From positions 1 to 59,528 of the IMG/VR virus record IMGVR_UViG_3300003885_000003: a stretch of 59,528 nucleotides of DNA; one strand, 5' to 3'. A program made the position numbers and the translations under genes. The stretch is from a virus. Position 1 is the first letter of the stretch. Each line of letters opens with the position of its first letter. Shown one piece after another: positions 42,397 to 50,218 of the stretch. The notes under the pieces were generated by a model, which did not search any database, was not told the DNA's origin, and worked only from the letters and a program-made list of their open reading frames with translations.

Positions 42397-42597
42397 TTAG
42401 CCTCCATAGTTGGCATACGTTACATCGAACATCGAGGTTTGCTGTAACTCGCATAATTTATCGAAGGATACAACTTTGTTTTCTGTATGTTTCCCGCAAT
42501 TGATCATCTGAATTACATAAAACTGACTGCTTTGGTCAGCTGCTTTTTTATCACACTCTGTAATTGCTTGTTTTCGTGTCAGTTTTGTTTTGCTCAT
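42397..42597 (-). CDS. Small hypothetical protein, leaderless start (66 aa)
   Basis: TATACT lies exactly 6 bp upstream of the ATG at 42597, and no Shine-Dalgarno is visible, so a leaderless mRNA is predicted. The protein begins MSKTKLTRKQAITECDKKA and has several Cys. It is the first gene of the unit controlled by operator site B. Confidence 0.65.
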   Translation of the reverse strand: MSKTKLTRKQAITECDKKAADQSSQFYVIQMINCGKHTENKVVSFDKLCELQQTSMFDVTYANYGG

Positions 42598-42603
42598 ATC
42601 TAT

Positions 42604-42670
42604 AGTATAAATGATCCCATGACCAACTTCTATAAAGTAGGACACACCTTTACTGTAAAATAGGATACAC
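42604..42670 (-). promoter_or_regulatory. Tandem operator boxes and promoter B
   Basis: On the reverse strand, boxes GTGTATCCTATTTTACAG (42670) and GTGTGTCCTACTTTATAG (42647) start 23 bp apart; TATACT (42609) begins 38 bp after the second, in GGATCATTTATACTATAG. Almost the same sequence as site A. Confidence 0.75.
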
Positions 42671-42690
42671 TTTTATGTGAAGTGACTAGC

Positions 42691-42891
42691 TCACTTGTTC
42701 CGTACCACAGCTAGACGATGAGTACGGCCGACGCGGAAATGGACATAGCGACGGCCGTCTATAGTCTCATCACAAACGATAAACCGGTTGCCGGTCTCAC
42801 CGTAGAACTGCCAGCCGGGGGGAGCATTGAATTCATCTACTGTAGCGCGAAGAAGCATCTTTCGGGTCCCGGTGGGGCAGATTAGGGTCAT
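42691..42891 (-). CDS. Small hypothetical protein (66 aa)
   Basis: A beta-rich basic protein (GRRYVHFRVGRTHRLAVVRNK). It lies just downstream of the primase with a weak GAGAA ribosome site. No family was recognised. Confidence 0.55.
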   Translation of the reverse strand: MTLICPTGTRKMLLRATVDEFNAPPGWQFYGETGNRFIVCDETIDGRRYVHFRVGRTHRLAVVRNK

Positions 42892-42916
42892 GATTTCTCG
42901 GTTCTTTCGTTTTCAG

Positions 42917-45103
42917 CTAGAATTTGATGGCTTCAGCCACCTCATCAAGCCTGAAACAAGCCTGCGGAGGGGTGTTTTTTGAAGTGGTGTCCCCGTTAAC
43001 AGGTATCTTTTTTTTCTTATCTGCTATCGGGGACAAATCGCCATCTACACTGCTGATACTCGACAGGATTGCCAGTTTTTTACTGGCTACAATCTCGTTG
43101 TCGCCGGCGCGTGGGCCAATTCCTTTAATGCGATACTGTTCACCGGCCGCATCAAGCGCCTTGATCATATCAATAACTGATAAATCCTTTGGCTCAAAAT
43201 TGCCGGCTGGCAAATCCTCATCAAAAAACGCACGAACTGCCAATCGCATTTTATGCCAATCAACACCATAAATACCCCACGTCACTTCGTTTGAGGATTT
43301 ATCATTATCAGATTTGTCTGTCACTTCGTTACCTCCACGTTTACTTGTCTGATTGCCCCACGTGCCCAGGCCACGAAACGCCCGGTGACCCTTTGGCGTG
43401 TTCAATACCCACTCACCGACCAGATTAAACAGTTCAGCCATATCTGCCGGAATAGGCGTTCCTTCCTCATCTACAGCATCATGTAGCACAACTGAACGGC
43501 CGTTGCCGATGTTGGAAATGGCATAGCTCAGGTGGGGGTCATTGCGTTGTCGCTGTTTTTTGAGTTTGCCAGTTAAGCGTTTTGCGTCCGCATTATCAAG
43601 AATGCAAAACGTCATCAGATTGCTGAACTGATAAGTATTGTTGCACGCCGCGATGATCTTCTCACAGTATTGTAAAACACGCTGCCGGCGGCAATGCTCA
43701 CACGGCGGCACATAAATACCGCGTGACATAAACCCGCGCCAATTGTCCCACGGCTGACGCATTATGCGGGATACATTGTAATCAATGTTTTTTGTACACC
43801 AGTGATTTGAGCACGTCTTAATCGTTTCGTTAGGAGGATATTCACCACTAAAATACTCTGCGGTTGGCTCTACTGTGAATAGATCAGTAGCTAACACATC
43901 CCCGGACAAGCGCTTCGCAGTGTAATCTGCCATCAGTTTGAAATCAAGATCAAGATCAACGGCCGTATCTGTTGACCTTGAAACGGCCGTGCCCAACGTG
44001 CCGGGCGGCGCAAATGTGGCCGGCACGTTGTCGGCAACAGCCCCAATCGGCCGATGTCCTGGTGGAGGGGTTGCAGGATGCTCTGACCCGCGCATCACGC
44101 CATCATGCCATGCGCGGGTCATGCTGGCCTCTCCATACTCCGCCACATAGCCATTGTCAATGCAGGCATCAATAATGGCCTGCGGCATCTCGGCAGATAC
44201 ATCATCAGTCCACCCAGCGACAATGAGACTGCCAAATCGTGCAGCCGCCATGTATAGCGGCTTGTGTCGCGATTCCGTTGTAGCTGCCAGGTCAGCGGCG
44301 ATACTGGCTATTGTAGCATTGAGATATTCGGCGGCATCTCCAACAAATGGCACAGCATTTTTAGCGGCCGTTTCTAGGCGTAGGCGAAGAGCATCCTGAG
44401 CTTCTATATACGGCCGTAAAATCACACGATTGAATACATTAAACTTGCAGGGAGTATCCCATGTGCCGACGGGGTGAATATTGGCGCCGATCTTATTGAA
44501 CAGCAGAGATACGGTGGACGTCGGCGCAGCGTCAGTTGTGGCTTTGTAGTGCCACTGAAACGCCTTGATACAGTCCTGTAACAATTGCGGGTTGTTGTCA
44601 AACGCTGGTGTTTTCTTCAACCACAAAACCGGATGGCCTTTTTCGGCCCCGGACAGGCTCGATGAGGACTCAATAAATAATGATCCATGTTGCCCGAAAA
44701 ACGGGTCACTAAACCATCTGTCAATCACGCCAGGCTTTTTGCTGTCATCGTCCAGGGTCAGGATAATGCAATTTGCACGGCCGTCTACGTAAGCGTTTTC
44801 AAATTGTCGCGGGGATGCCGCGTTACGTTTCGGATGGTCTAGCGGGAACTGGCGGGGCCAGCGCTGCACGTATGATTGAGAGTAAGTGCAGCCATCGGCC
44901 ACCAGAGCCACAAATGAATCTATATCATGGCGTTCAGTCGTGTAAGCCAGGTTGTCGCCGGTTGCCTGTTTGTAGCCTGTGTTCCGTCGCACAGCCAGAA
45001 TCACAGTATGGTCTGCGTCCGGGGATGCGTAGTTTACGATTTCTGGCGGTGGAAATTGTGTACCGTCGAAAGTGGTCACGATAGGTTTGTTTGTATTATT
45101 CAT
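42917..45103 (-). CDS. Primase (AEP prim-pol-like, 728 aa)
   Basis: The start at 45103 has AGGAG about 8 nt upstream. The N-terminal part (about 75-215) contains IILTLDDDS, a metal-binding D.D-like motif, and SSSSLSGAEKGHPVLWLKKTP in two pieces, both like archaeo-eukaryotic primase-polymerase domains. Next comes a helical RHKPLYMAAARFGSLIVAG region, typical of primase C-terminal accessory domains, then a Cys cluster (CSNHWC and CEHCRRQ, about 425-460). No Walker motif was seen, so no helicase is fused. It probably primes phage DNA synthesis with host polymerase. Confidence 0.68.
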   Translation of the reverse strand: MNNTNKPIVTTFDGTQFPPPEIVNYASPDADHTVILAVRRNTGYKQATGDNLAYTTERHDIDSFVALVADGCTYSQSYVQRWPRQFPLDHPKRNAASPRQFENAYVDGRANCIILTLDDDSKKPGVIDRWFSDPFFGQHGSLFIESSSSLSGAEKGHPVLWLKKTPAFDNNPQLLQDCIKAFQWHYKATTDAAPTSTVSLLFNKIGANIHPVGTWDTPCKFNVFNRVILRPYIEAQDALRLRLETAAKNAVPFVGDAAEYLNATIASIAADLAATTESRHKPLYMAAARFGSLIVAGWTDDVSAEMPQAIIDACIDNGYVAEYGEASMTRAWHDGVMRGSEHPATPPPGHRPIGAVADNVPATFAPPGTLGTAVSRSTDTAVDLDLDFKLMADYTAKRLSGDVLATDLFTVEPTAEYFSGEYPPNETIKTCSNHWCTKNIDYNVSRIMRQPWDNWRGFMSRGIYVPPCEHCRRQRVLQYCEKIIAACNNTYQFSNLMTFCILDNADAKRLTGKLKKQRQRNDPHLSYAISNIGNGRSVVLHDAVDEEGTPIPADMAELFNLVGEWVLNTPKGHRAFRGLGTWGNQTSKRGGNEVTDKSDNDKSSNEVTWGIYGVDWHKMRLAVRAFFDEDLPAGNFEPKDLSVIDMIKALDAAGEQYRIKGIGPRAGDNEIVASKKLAILSSISSVDGDLSPIADKKKKIPVNGDTTSKNTPPQACFRLDEVAEAIKF

Positions 45104-45300
45104 TGCTTTGCTCCTAGATGGCTGTTGGCTCTCTTGTCCCACTTCCTGGCGTGTTCCATGCTGTTGCTCAGGTAATCAAGCGGGGGCTTTGGTACACAGT
45201 CACGGCGCAGCAGCCTACACCGCAATTCGTAGCTGATGGCATCGCGCAGGAAGTCACGGCGATTATTATTGTACACACGATACACGATACTGTTATTCAT
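45100..45300 (-). CDS. Small basic protein (66 aa)
   Basis: A basic protein (YNNNRRDFLRDAISYELRCRLLRRDC). It overlaps the primase start by four bases and the upstream stop. No family was recognised. Confidence 0.6.
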   Translation of the reverse strand: MNNSIVYRVYNNNRRDFLRDAISYELRCRLLRRDCVPKPPLDYLSNSMEHARKWDKRANSHLGAKQ

Positions 45301-45484
45301 TTGGCGAAAACCTTGTAGCTGTGGCGGTTTCTAGGCTAACTGTATGTCCCGTTTTTGCAACGTGTTTTCTGATTTCACGCTGTCCACGTCGTCTATCGGT
45401 ATGGTCCGAAAATATCCAGTAGCACTGTAGGCACATAGCGTAGTAGCTGGTTATGCCAAGTCGAGTAGACTTTACTTTGTTCAT
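45293..45484 (-). CDS. Small C2H2-type zinc protein (63 aa)
   Basis: The start at 45484 is preferred (MNKVKSTRLG). It contains AMCLQCYWIF and, after about 20 residues, HVAKTGH, the C..C...H....H layout of short zinc fingers common in phages. It is the first gene after the structured leader at 45.6 kb. Confidence 0.65.
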   Translation of the reverse strand: MNKVKSTRLGITSYYAMCLQCYWIFSDHTDRRRGQREIRKHVAKTGHTVSLETATATRFSPNE

Positions 45485-45513
45485 GTTTTGTCCCAATGGC
45501 TGGCTGGCTGGTA

Positions 45514-45668
45514 ACAAAAAACACCTGTACCTTAGCATGGCGGTTTTGCCGAACGAAGGTCTTATAACTCACTGGTTAGATGAGTGTCCAAAACCGACAT
45601 GCTAAGAAACAAGTGTTTCTACTGCTGCCCTCGTTCTTGTTTTATCCGCTCACCGGGAACCACCCGAC
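45514..45668 (-). ncRNA. Structured leader or small RNA upstream of the primase operon
   Basis: A transcript from the promoter at 45704 would fold into a long hairpin: AACACUUG, CUUAGCAUG, CGGUUUUG pair with CAAAACCG, CAUGCUAAG, CAGGUGUU (25 pairs with one wobble and two small internal loops). The 40-nt top contains a further 5-bp hairpin (ACTCA/TGAGT, 45567-45585). It ends in UUUUUUG at about 45,515, like an intrinsic terminator. It could be an attenuator for the downstream operon or a free RNA. Confidence 0.6.
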
Positions 45669-45674
45669 AATCAC

Positions 45675-45704
45675 AGTATAGCATAGCAAAACGAGATTTG
45701 CCAA
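45675..45704 (-). promoter_or_regulatory. Sigma-70-like promoter of the primase operon
   Basis: TTGGCA, 18 bp, TATACT on the reverse strand, followed within a few bases by the structured leader. Confidence 0.65.
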
Positions 45705-45714
45705 CACCACGATG

Positions 45715-45903
45715 TTAGACACTAACAACCTTCAGCTTTTCAGCTATGCTTTCCATATATAGCACACAGGCATCATGGTCGCCTGAGTACAAGGTCGCAG
45801 AATCGGCGTTTTCATAATTAGCCACTACTTTATTCAGTTGTAGATAAATGCTTAACGCAAAATCCAAATTGATTAAATCTCCACCAATATCGTAAACCCA
45901 CAT
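45715..45903 (-). CDS. Small hypothetical protein (62 aa)
   Basis: GAGGAG precedes the ATG at 45903. Acidic with short beta and helix segments (GDLINLDFALSIYLQLNK). No family was recognised. Confidence 0.6.
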   Translation of the reverse strand: MWVYDIGGDLINLDFALSIYLQLNKVVANYENADSATLYSGDHDACVLYMESIAEKLKVVSV

Positions 45904-45920
45904 TTTATTGCTCCTCTGAA

Positions 45921-46130
45921 TTATGCGTTGCGTTTGTAACCATCGCAGACATACCACTCAGGCTCACAGTTATCCCATGTCCCGTTGGGGCCATCCGGCC
46001 GTTTACAATACCACTCTAAAAAAGGACTTTTATCATTACCTGCTGCTGGTTCTTCATACCAATATGCACAATTGGCACAGCATCGCCGATTTAAGTACCG
46101 GTAGTTTGTCACGCCTTTTAGTTCTATCAT
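45921..46130 (-). CDS. Small Cys-rich protein (69 aa)
   Basis: The start at 46130 has GAGG nearby. It contains CCANCAYWYEE, WYCKRPDG and EWYVCDGYK, so a zinc-binding fold is likely. No family was recognised. Confidence 0.6.
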   Translation of the reverse strand: MIELKGVTNYRYLNRRCCANCAYWYEEPAAGNDKSPFLEWYCKRPDGPNGTWDNCEPEWYVCDGYKRNA

Positions 46131-46156
46131 TTCGCCTCGTTTTCTTGGGCAGTACG

Positions 46157-46336
46157 CTATAGCGTGTCTAACGCAGCTTGGATATATCGTTCCATCCAAT
46201 CTGCAATTTCTTTATTAGTTACGTTACCTGTAGGCAGCCACATAGACTTTGTGTTAATTGCTGTAGAATAAACGGTTACTACTGGCGGTGTTCGTTTTCC
46301 CGACTTGATTTTCACGCTAAAATTTAGCTCCATCAT
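46157..46336 (-). CDS. Small hypothetical protein (59 aa)
   Basis: It starts at the ATG overlapping the stop of the Dam-like methylase (ATGATG). It begins MMELNFSVKIKSGKRTPP and ends WMERYIQAALDTL. No family was recognised. The ORF is easily missed because it is short. Confidence 0.6.
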   Translation of the reverse strand: MMELNFSVKIKSGKRTPPVVTVYSTAINTKSMWLPTGNVTNKEIADWMERYIQAALDTL

Positions 46337-47181
46337 ATCTCCATTTTAGTCTGTCGCAGATGCACGTCTAAATCAGGCCGTGCATTATGCGACCTGTCAC
46401 ATATCCATAGTATCTCTGTGCGGCTTTCGCCCCGCAATTGCTTACTGGCTGACATTACAGTCTCAATCTCTATACGTTCCTGTGCTGACTGAGGCTCAAC
46501 ATCCTGCGCGTAGTTGCTCAGGATGTAGCTGCCTGTAGCATCGTCTAACGTCGTACAAAGAGCCGCCCAATCTGCGGCCGTGTAGCCGCTATAATGACCC
46601 TGTTGTGAGCCAGGGTAAGGCGGATCCAAGTAATGCAACGTTTGCGGCGAATCCCACCTCTCTATGAACTTCAGCGCGTCGATGTTGTCCACAAATACAC
46701 CGCGTAGCCGGTCTAGCTGTGCCGGCAGTCTGTGCAGCTTACGCTGCCATGTACTGGCGTGATTACGACTAACTTGGCCAAAACTCCATCCTGCATTAGC
46801 TTTATTTGCAAATGATTGATTGAGGTTCACAAACACGGCCCATGCAATCTCCATATCCGAATAGTCACCAGGCGCTTTCCATATTTCACAAGCCAGCCGG
46901 TGTTCTTCCTGAGCGTACAATGTAAGGTCGAGTCGTCGTTCAAGTTCGGCCGGCTGGTCACGGGCCACACGGTAAAACGTAGTGATAACGCCGTTGTTGT
47001 CGTTAATGGCCTCGCGGTAGTAATGTGACGACCGGCGCACAGGGCGCGGCTTAGCAAACAGCAACGCTGCGCCACCTGCGAAGGGTTCGCTGTATACCGT
47101 GTGTGGTATACGATTAACCTGTTTCAGCAGGTGGCGCATTATGCTCTGTTTGCCGCCGTAATAACTGAGGAGTGGTTTCAT
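46333..47181 (-). CDS. Dam-type (D12 class) DNA adenine-N6 methyltransferase
   Basis: The 282-aa protein shows the D12 class pattern: LLSYYGGKQSIMRHLL at the start, EPFAGGAALLFAK (SAM-binding FxGG, about 32-44) and the catalytic LHYLDPPYPGS (about 181-191). It makes N6-methyladenine, probably at a short palindrome. It is the second adenine methylase in the window. Confidence 0.92.
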   Translation of the reverse strand: MKPLLSYYGGKQSIMRHLLKQVNRIPHTVYSEPFAGGAALLFAKPRPVRRSSHYYREAINDNNGVITTFYRVARDQPAELERRLDLTLYAQEEHRLACEIWKAPGDYSDMEIAWAVFVNLNQSFANKANAGWSFGQVSRNHASTWQRKLHRLPAQLDRLRGVFVDNIDALKFIERWDSPQTLHYLDPPYPGSQQGHYSGYTAADWAALCTTLDDATGSYILSNYAQDVEPQSAQERIEIETVMSASKQLRGESRTEILWICDRSHNARPDLDVHLRQTKMEI

Positions 47182-47567
47182 AGCTCAGTTTCTGTGATCT
47201 CGCCGTCAGTCACGTCAATTACGCAGATATAATCCCCACCTTCCCACACAAGAAGCGCTTTAAGATGACCCGTGCTTTTCATGAGAGCCGGCAGTATAAC
47301 TTTCTGGTATGCTGTTCCGCTGCCCTCACCGGACAACGAGATTTTATAGACATACAACATTTTGGTTTCTATGTTTCCAGTTTCTTCTATTACACTCTCT
47401 CCAAATGATGTAGTAAAAATCATTTTCGTTTCATTATGATTTAATGCTACTTGATACTGCATACAAAACCCTTTGCGTTGCATATCGTCACTAAATTGCA
47501 ACGCAACAAGCGGCATTTTCAGCCTGTGCAGTGTTTTCGTGCGCCAGTTTGTTATGTTGTAGCTCAT
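47178..47567 (-). CDS. Hypothetical protein with shared N-terminus (129 aa)
   Basis: It starts MSYNITNWRTKTLHRL, an N-terminal segment shared with the next gene upstream (47564), including nearby DNA. After residue about 25 it differs fully and becomes beta-rich (LYVYKISLSGEGSGTAYQKV). It looks like a fixed leader segment joined to different bodies. Confidence 0.6.
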   Translation of the reverse strand: MSYNITNWRTKTLHRLKMPLVALQFSDDMQRKGFCMQYQVALNHNETKMIFTTSFGESVIEETGNIETKMLYVYKISLSGEGSGTAYQKVILPALMKSTGHLKALLVWEGGDYICVIDVTDGEITETEL

Positions 47568-47965
47568 AATAATGTTTTCGCTTTGAGGTGGCTTACCAGG
47601 TCGGCTATCCGGGTAACCATGTCGTTGATCAGGTCGTCTACCCTGTTGGCTATCAGGTCGGCAACCAGGTCGTCTACCCTGTTGGCTATCAGGTCGTCTA
47701 CCCTGTTGGCTATCAGGTCGGCAACCAGGTCGGCAGCCAGGTCGGATAGGTAGCCAACAGGGTCGTCTACCCGTTTTGCAGCCAAGTCGTATACCAGGTC
47801 GGCAACCAGGTTGTCTACCAGGTCAGATAGGTAGCAAACCTGGTCGTCTACCCGGTTGGCAGCCAAGTTGTCTACTAGGTCGTTTACACCAAATTGCAAC
47901 GCATCAAGTAAAGGTTCCAGTACGTGCAGTATTTTCGTGCGCCAGCGGGTTATGTTGTAGCTCAT
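47564..47965 (-). CDS. Repeat protein with shared N-terminus (133 aa)
   Basis: After MSYNITRWRTKILHVLE comes a long helical repeat region (about 28-118) made of short units such as DLVADLIANRVDDL and YLSDL, with unit lengths of about 7, 11 and 18 residues. Regular Leu/Val spacing suggests an amphipathic coiled structure. The DNA repeats are short tandem copies, so unit number should vary. Confidence 0.6.
   Translation of the reverse strand: MSYNITRWRTKILHVLEPLLDALQFGVNDLVDNLAANRVDDQVCYLSDLVDNLVADLVYDLAAKRVDDPVGYLSDLAADLVADLIANRVDDLIANRVDDLVADLIANRVDDLINDMVTRIADLVSHLKAKTLL
47600..47880. repeat. Minisatellite-like repeats in gene 47564
   Basis: Many copies of GTCGTCTACCC and CAGGTCGGCAACCAGGTCG and GTTGGCTATCAGGTCG are arranged head to tail. 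Replication slippage or recombination would change length in multiples that mostly keep the frame. Confidence 0.8.
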
Positions 47966-48020
47966 AATTCACGCCCTTTAACGGCCGTTACCACGCGATA
48001 ACGGCCGTTTATGCTCCCGC

Positions 48021-48788
48021 TTAAAACGGCACTTCGTCAGCTTCGATTTCAATAGGCTGTGGATTGGAATCTTCTGGATATTCGCCGATGTCTGCACTAA
48101 CAACCAGATTCTTTAACTCGTTTTTCAGTTGCGCCAACTGTAAGATTTCTTTTCCTACAATCGGGTCACCTTGAATAAAGGTTGGCACAACCCATGTCCC
48201 CCGGCTATCTGACTGCGTAATAGTCGATACAAAGATTGATTTCCGTAATCCTGTACGCTGTGCCAATGCTGTCAGGGTACGCGCCGATTTCAAAGAAGTC
48301 GATTGCATCGTGAGAATTGCGGGTTCTTGCGTTTCAATGACCCACACAAGGAAGTTTCTTTGCCGCGTACATTGCGGTTTTTCTCCGTTAACAAACTGGC
48401 CCATTGGGCATGTGTTGCAGGGGCCAGGCAGTGGAGCGGTTGCATTTTCACCGTCAGGCATTGCGCCATTGTTTGATTTGCAAACCGGGCTGTTCTCGCT
48501 GTCAAACTTTTCAGGCCACATAACGCGAGTATCTAGCATATACATTAAGACTACAATATGTAAATCTTGTTCATATATATGCCCTGTGAGGGTGTTGACC
48601 CACAGGCCTGGGGTTACAGGCTGGTCGTTTATCTGCATTGGCCGATTTTGCGAACTCACACGTAATCGAGCCGGCATCCCCACATCACCGTCTTTCAAGT
48701 TTTCAACGCCTTCAGGCGTAAGGTCAAGACTGTTTAGAAGTGCTATTTCTTCTTCTGTCATACCGTCTACTACAATTAGATCGTTCAT
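48021..48788 (-). CDS. Single-strand DNA-binding-like protein with SSB-type tail
   Basis: The 255-aa protein has a central zinc-like cluster (VCKSNNG, GPCNTCPMGQF, QCTRQRNFLVWV), typical of a phage ssDNA-binding protein group, and ends in an acidic tail EIEADEVPF similar to the DDDIPF tip of SSB proteins. It lies in the replication operon with GGAG before the ATG. Binding and recruitment of replication partners is the likely role. Confidence 0.7.
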   Translation of the reverse strand: MNDLIVVDGMTEEEIALLNSLDLTPEGVENLKDGDVGMPARLRVSSQNRPMQINDQPVTPGLWVNTLTGHIYEQDLHIVVLMYMLDTRVMWPEKFDSENSPVCKSNNGAMPDGENATAPLPGPCNTCPMGQFVNGEKPQCTRQRNFLVWVIETQEPAILTMQSTSLKSARTLTALAQRTGLRKSIFVSTITQSDSRGTWVVPTFIQGDPIVGKEILQLAQLKNELKNLVVSADIGEYPEDSNPQPIEIEADEVPF

Positions 48789-49336
48789 TTTGTCTCCTTC
48801 AGACAATTTAACTTAGCTGCTGCTAAGTTCAGTTGGGCGACGTACATCATATTGCGCCGGCCAAACTCTTTTATCGTTGATTCGTAATGGGTCACCATTG
48901 CTTTCTGGCGGGCGATTTTATTCTCGGCCAGTTGAAAGTTTCGTGATAACTCAATATACAAATCATTCTCAATCAGTATCTTTTTCCCTGCTGCCTTACG
49001 CAGCGAATCGTTGCTGTACAGCGGTTTGCCTTTGTCGTTGATTTCACAAGCTGCCTCAAAAAACGCGGCATCTTCCATACCAGCTAATGTGGTTTTTATC
49101 GCCGATTGTGGCTCCTGCAAACCAAGCAATTCACTGACTGCCTGATTCAATTGGCTCCCAACATCTTTATACTGTTCATAAAGCTGTTTGGATTCAGACT
49201 CCAGCGTTTCAGTATCGGGCATTTGTGGACGAAGGGCAGCCTCCATTTTCGCGGCCCACTTTGCCATGCCGTCAATTCTCGTTTTTATCTGATTTATCTC
49301 TTGAGCCATAGATAGTTCTTCTGTTCGTACTGCCAT
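48785..49336 (-). CDS. Coiled-coil recombination/replication accessory protein (183 aa)
   Basis: A long helical protein with a middle motif YSNDSLRKAAGKKILIEND and a coiled-coil end. Similar proteins are common next to ssDNA-binding or recombination genes in phages and mobile elements. It overlaps the SSB-like start by four bases. Confidence 0.6.
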   Translation of the reverse strand: MAVRTEELSMAQEINQIKTRIDGMAKWAAKMEAALRPQMPDTETLESESKQLYEQYKDVGSQLNQAVSELLGLQEPQSAIKTTLAGMEDAAFFEAACEINDKGKPLYSNDSLRKAAGKKILIENDLYIELSRNFQLAENKIARQKAMVTHYESTIKEFGRRNMMYVAQLNLAAAKLNCLKETK

Positions 49337-49349
49337 ATTGTTACCTCCA

Positions 49350-49376
49350 TGCCGGGGAAGTCACGCTTCCCCGGCA
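49350..49376 (-). promoter_or_regulatory. Intercistronic hairpin before gene 48785
   Basis: TGCCGGGGAAG / CTTCCCCGGCA form an 11-bp stem directly before GGAGGTAACAATATG. No T-run follows, so it is not a terminator; it may protect or modulate this mRNA or its ribosome site. Confidence 0.6.
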
Positions 49377-49382
49377 ACTAAT

Positions 49383-49751
49383 TTATCGCAATTCACCGGC
49401 ATGTTCTGCACAACGTAGCATTGTTGTTTTGCTGTGCTTCCGGCAAATAACTAAATGAAAACGAGCTCGTTTACGGCAGCGTGTTAACACGCCGTTAATG
49501 CGGTCTTCTCGGTCGCAAACACGACGACCTGTGTATGGTTCGTCAGTGCTTACAGTGTGTCCTGTGCGCGGTTCGTCCAGGGGATCAGCGGAATCGGCTT
49601 CTTCCAGTGCGCTATCGGTTTGTGTGTATCGCTGCATAATGTGATCCATTATGCAGGTGTAGGCTGTTACCTTTTCGCTTGGAACCGTGTCCAAGCTAAT
49701 CCAAGTGTCAACCTCTATTAGTAAATCTGCATACGCTTTTTTGTAGTCCAT
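49383..49751 (-). CDS. Hypothetical Cys/His-rich protein (122 aa)
   Basis: The start at 49751 has GGAGG 6-7 nt upstream. An ATG at 49772 lies exactly 6 bp after TATACT, so the mRNA likely begins there and a leaderless form is possible. The C-terminal half has CRKRARFHLVICRKHSK and LRCAEHAG, probably zinc-binding. First gene of the long leftward replication unit. Confidence 0.6.
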   Translation of the reverse strand: MDYKKAYADLLIEVDTWISLDTVPSEKVTAYTCIMDHIMQRYTQTDSALEEADSADPLDEPRTGHTVSTDEPYTGRRVCDREDRINGVLTRCRKRARFHLVICRKHSKTTMLRCAEHAGELR

Positions 49752-49778
49752 TGTTGCCTCCGTTTCATTCATATTAGA

Positions 49779-49787
49779 AGTATACCA
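49779..49787 (-). promoter_or_regulatory. Extended -10 promoter of the leftward replication unit
   Basis: TGGTATACT on the reverse strand, 6 bp from the ATG at 49772, facing left from operator site D. Confidence 0.65.
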
Positions 49788-49803
49788 TTGATATTTTCTG
49801 TAT

Positions 49804-49869
49804 GTGTTAAGCGGTTTACAGTGTAGGTGTAAAGTACTTAACACTTGTAAATGAATATTGATGTACACT
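49804..49869 (+). promoter_or_regulatory. Tandem operator boxes and rightward promoter D
   Basis: Boxes GTGTTAAGCGGTTTACAG (49804) and GTGTAAAGTACTTAACAC (49827) start 23 bp apart; the second is nearly a perfect palindrome. A weak -10 TACACT (49864) lies 37 bp after the second box. The region lies between divergent operons and precedes the ribbon-helix-helix regulator gene, so autoregulation is plausible. Confidence 0.65.
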
Positions 49870-49897
49870 AAAAGCATATTGATTTTGGAGGTACGAT

Positions 49898-50218
49898 ATG
49901 GAAACAAAACGAGTGAAGATTGAAATAGACGAACTCCTATACGGTGAACTCGTACAGGAAGCCACCAGCACGGGAATTTCGCTACCTGCGGTGATTATTG
50001 CGCATTTGCTAGACTACAGGACAATAATGCGCGAATTCGCCGCACGGCTGATCCTGGCGAGTTATAGCACCAATAAGGAACGTGATATTTTATACGGATT
50101 TATTGAGCGTCTGGTAGATACAGGCAGTATCACTAATAAAGAACGTGATACTTTGCACAAATTTACTACACGTTTTATTACGGCCGGCGGCATTCTCAAC
50201 CAGGAGAAGGTAACGTGA
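49898..50218 (+). CDS. Ribbon-helix-helix transcription regulator candidate (106 aa)
   Basis: The N-terminus METKRVKIEIDELLYGELV, followed by a helix-turn-helix-sized gap and LPAVIIAHLLDY, fits an Arc/CopG-type RHH DNA-binding domain; the C-terminal half is helical and repeats 'TNKERD'. GGAGG precedes the ATG. RHH proteins often bind tandem operators near their own gene. It is the best guess for the protein that binds the four tandem-box sites. Confidence 0.6.
   Translation: METKRVKIEIDELLYGELVQEATSTGISLPAVIIAHLLDYRTIMREFAARLILASYSTNKERDILYGFIERLVDTGSITNKERDTLHKFTTRFITAGGILNQEKVT

Noticed and set aside
47451-47753. Plus-strand Arg/Ser repeat ORF
   Set aside because: Shadow of the minisatellite on the minus strand gene.
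47600-47880. CRISPR array
   Set aside because: Repeats are short, contiguous and coding, with no unique spacers of constant length.
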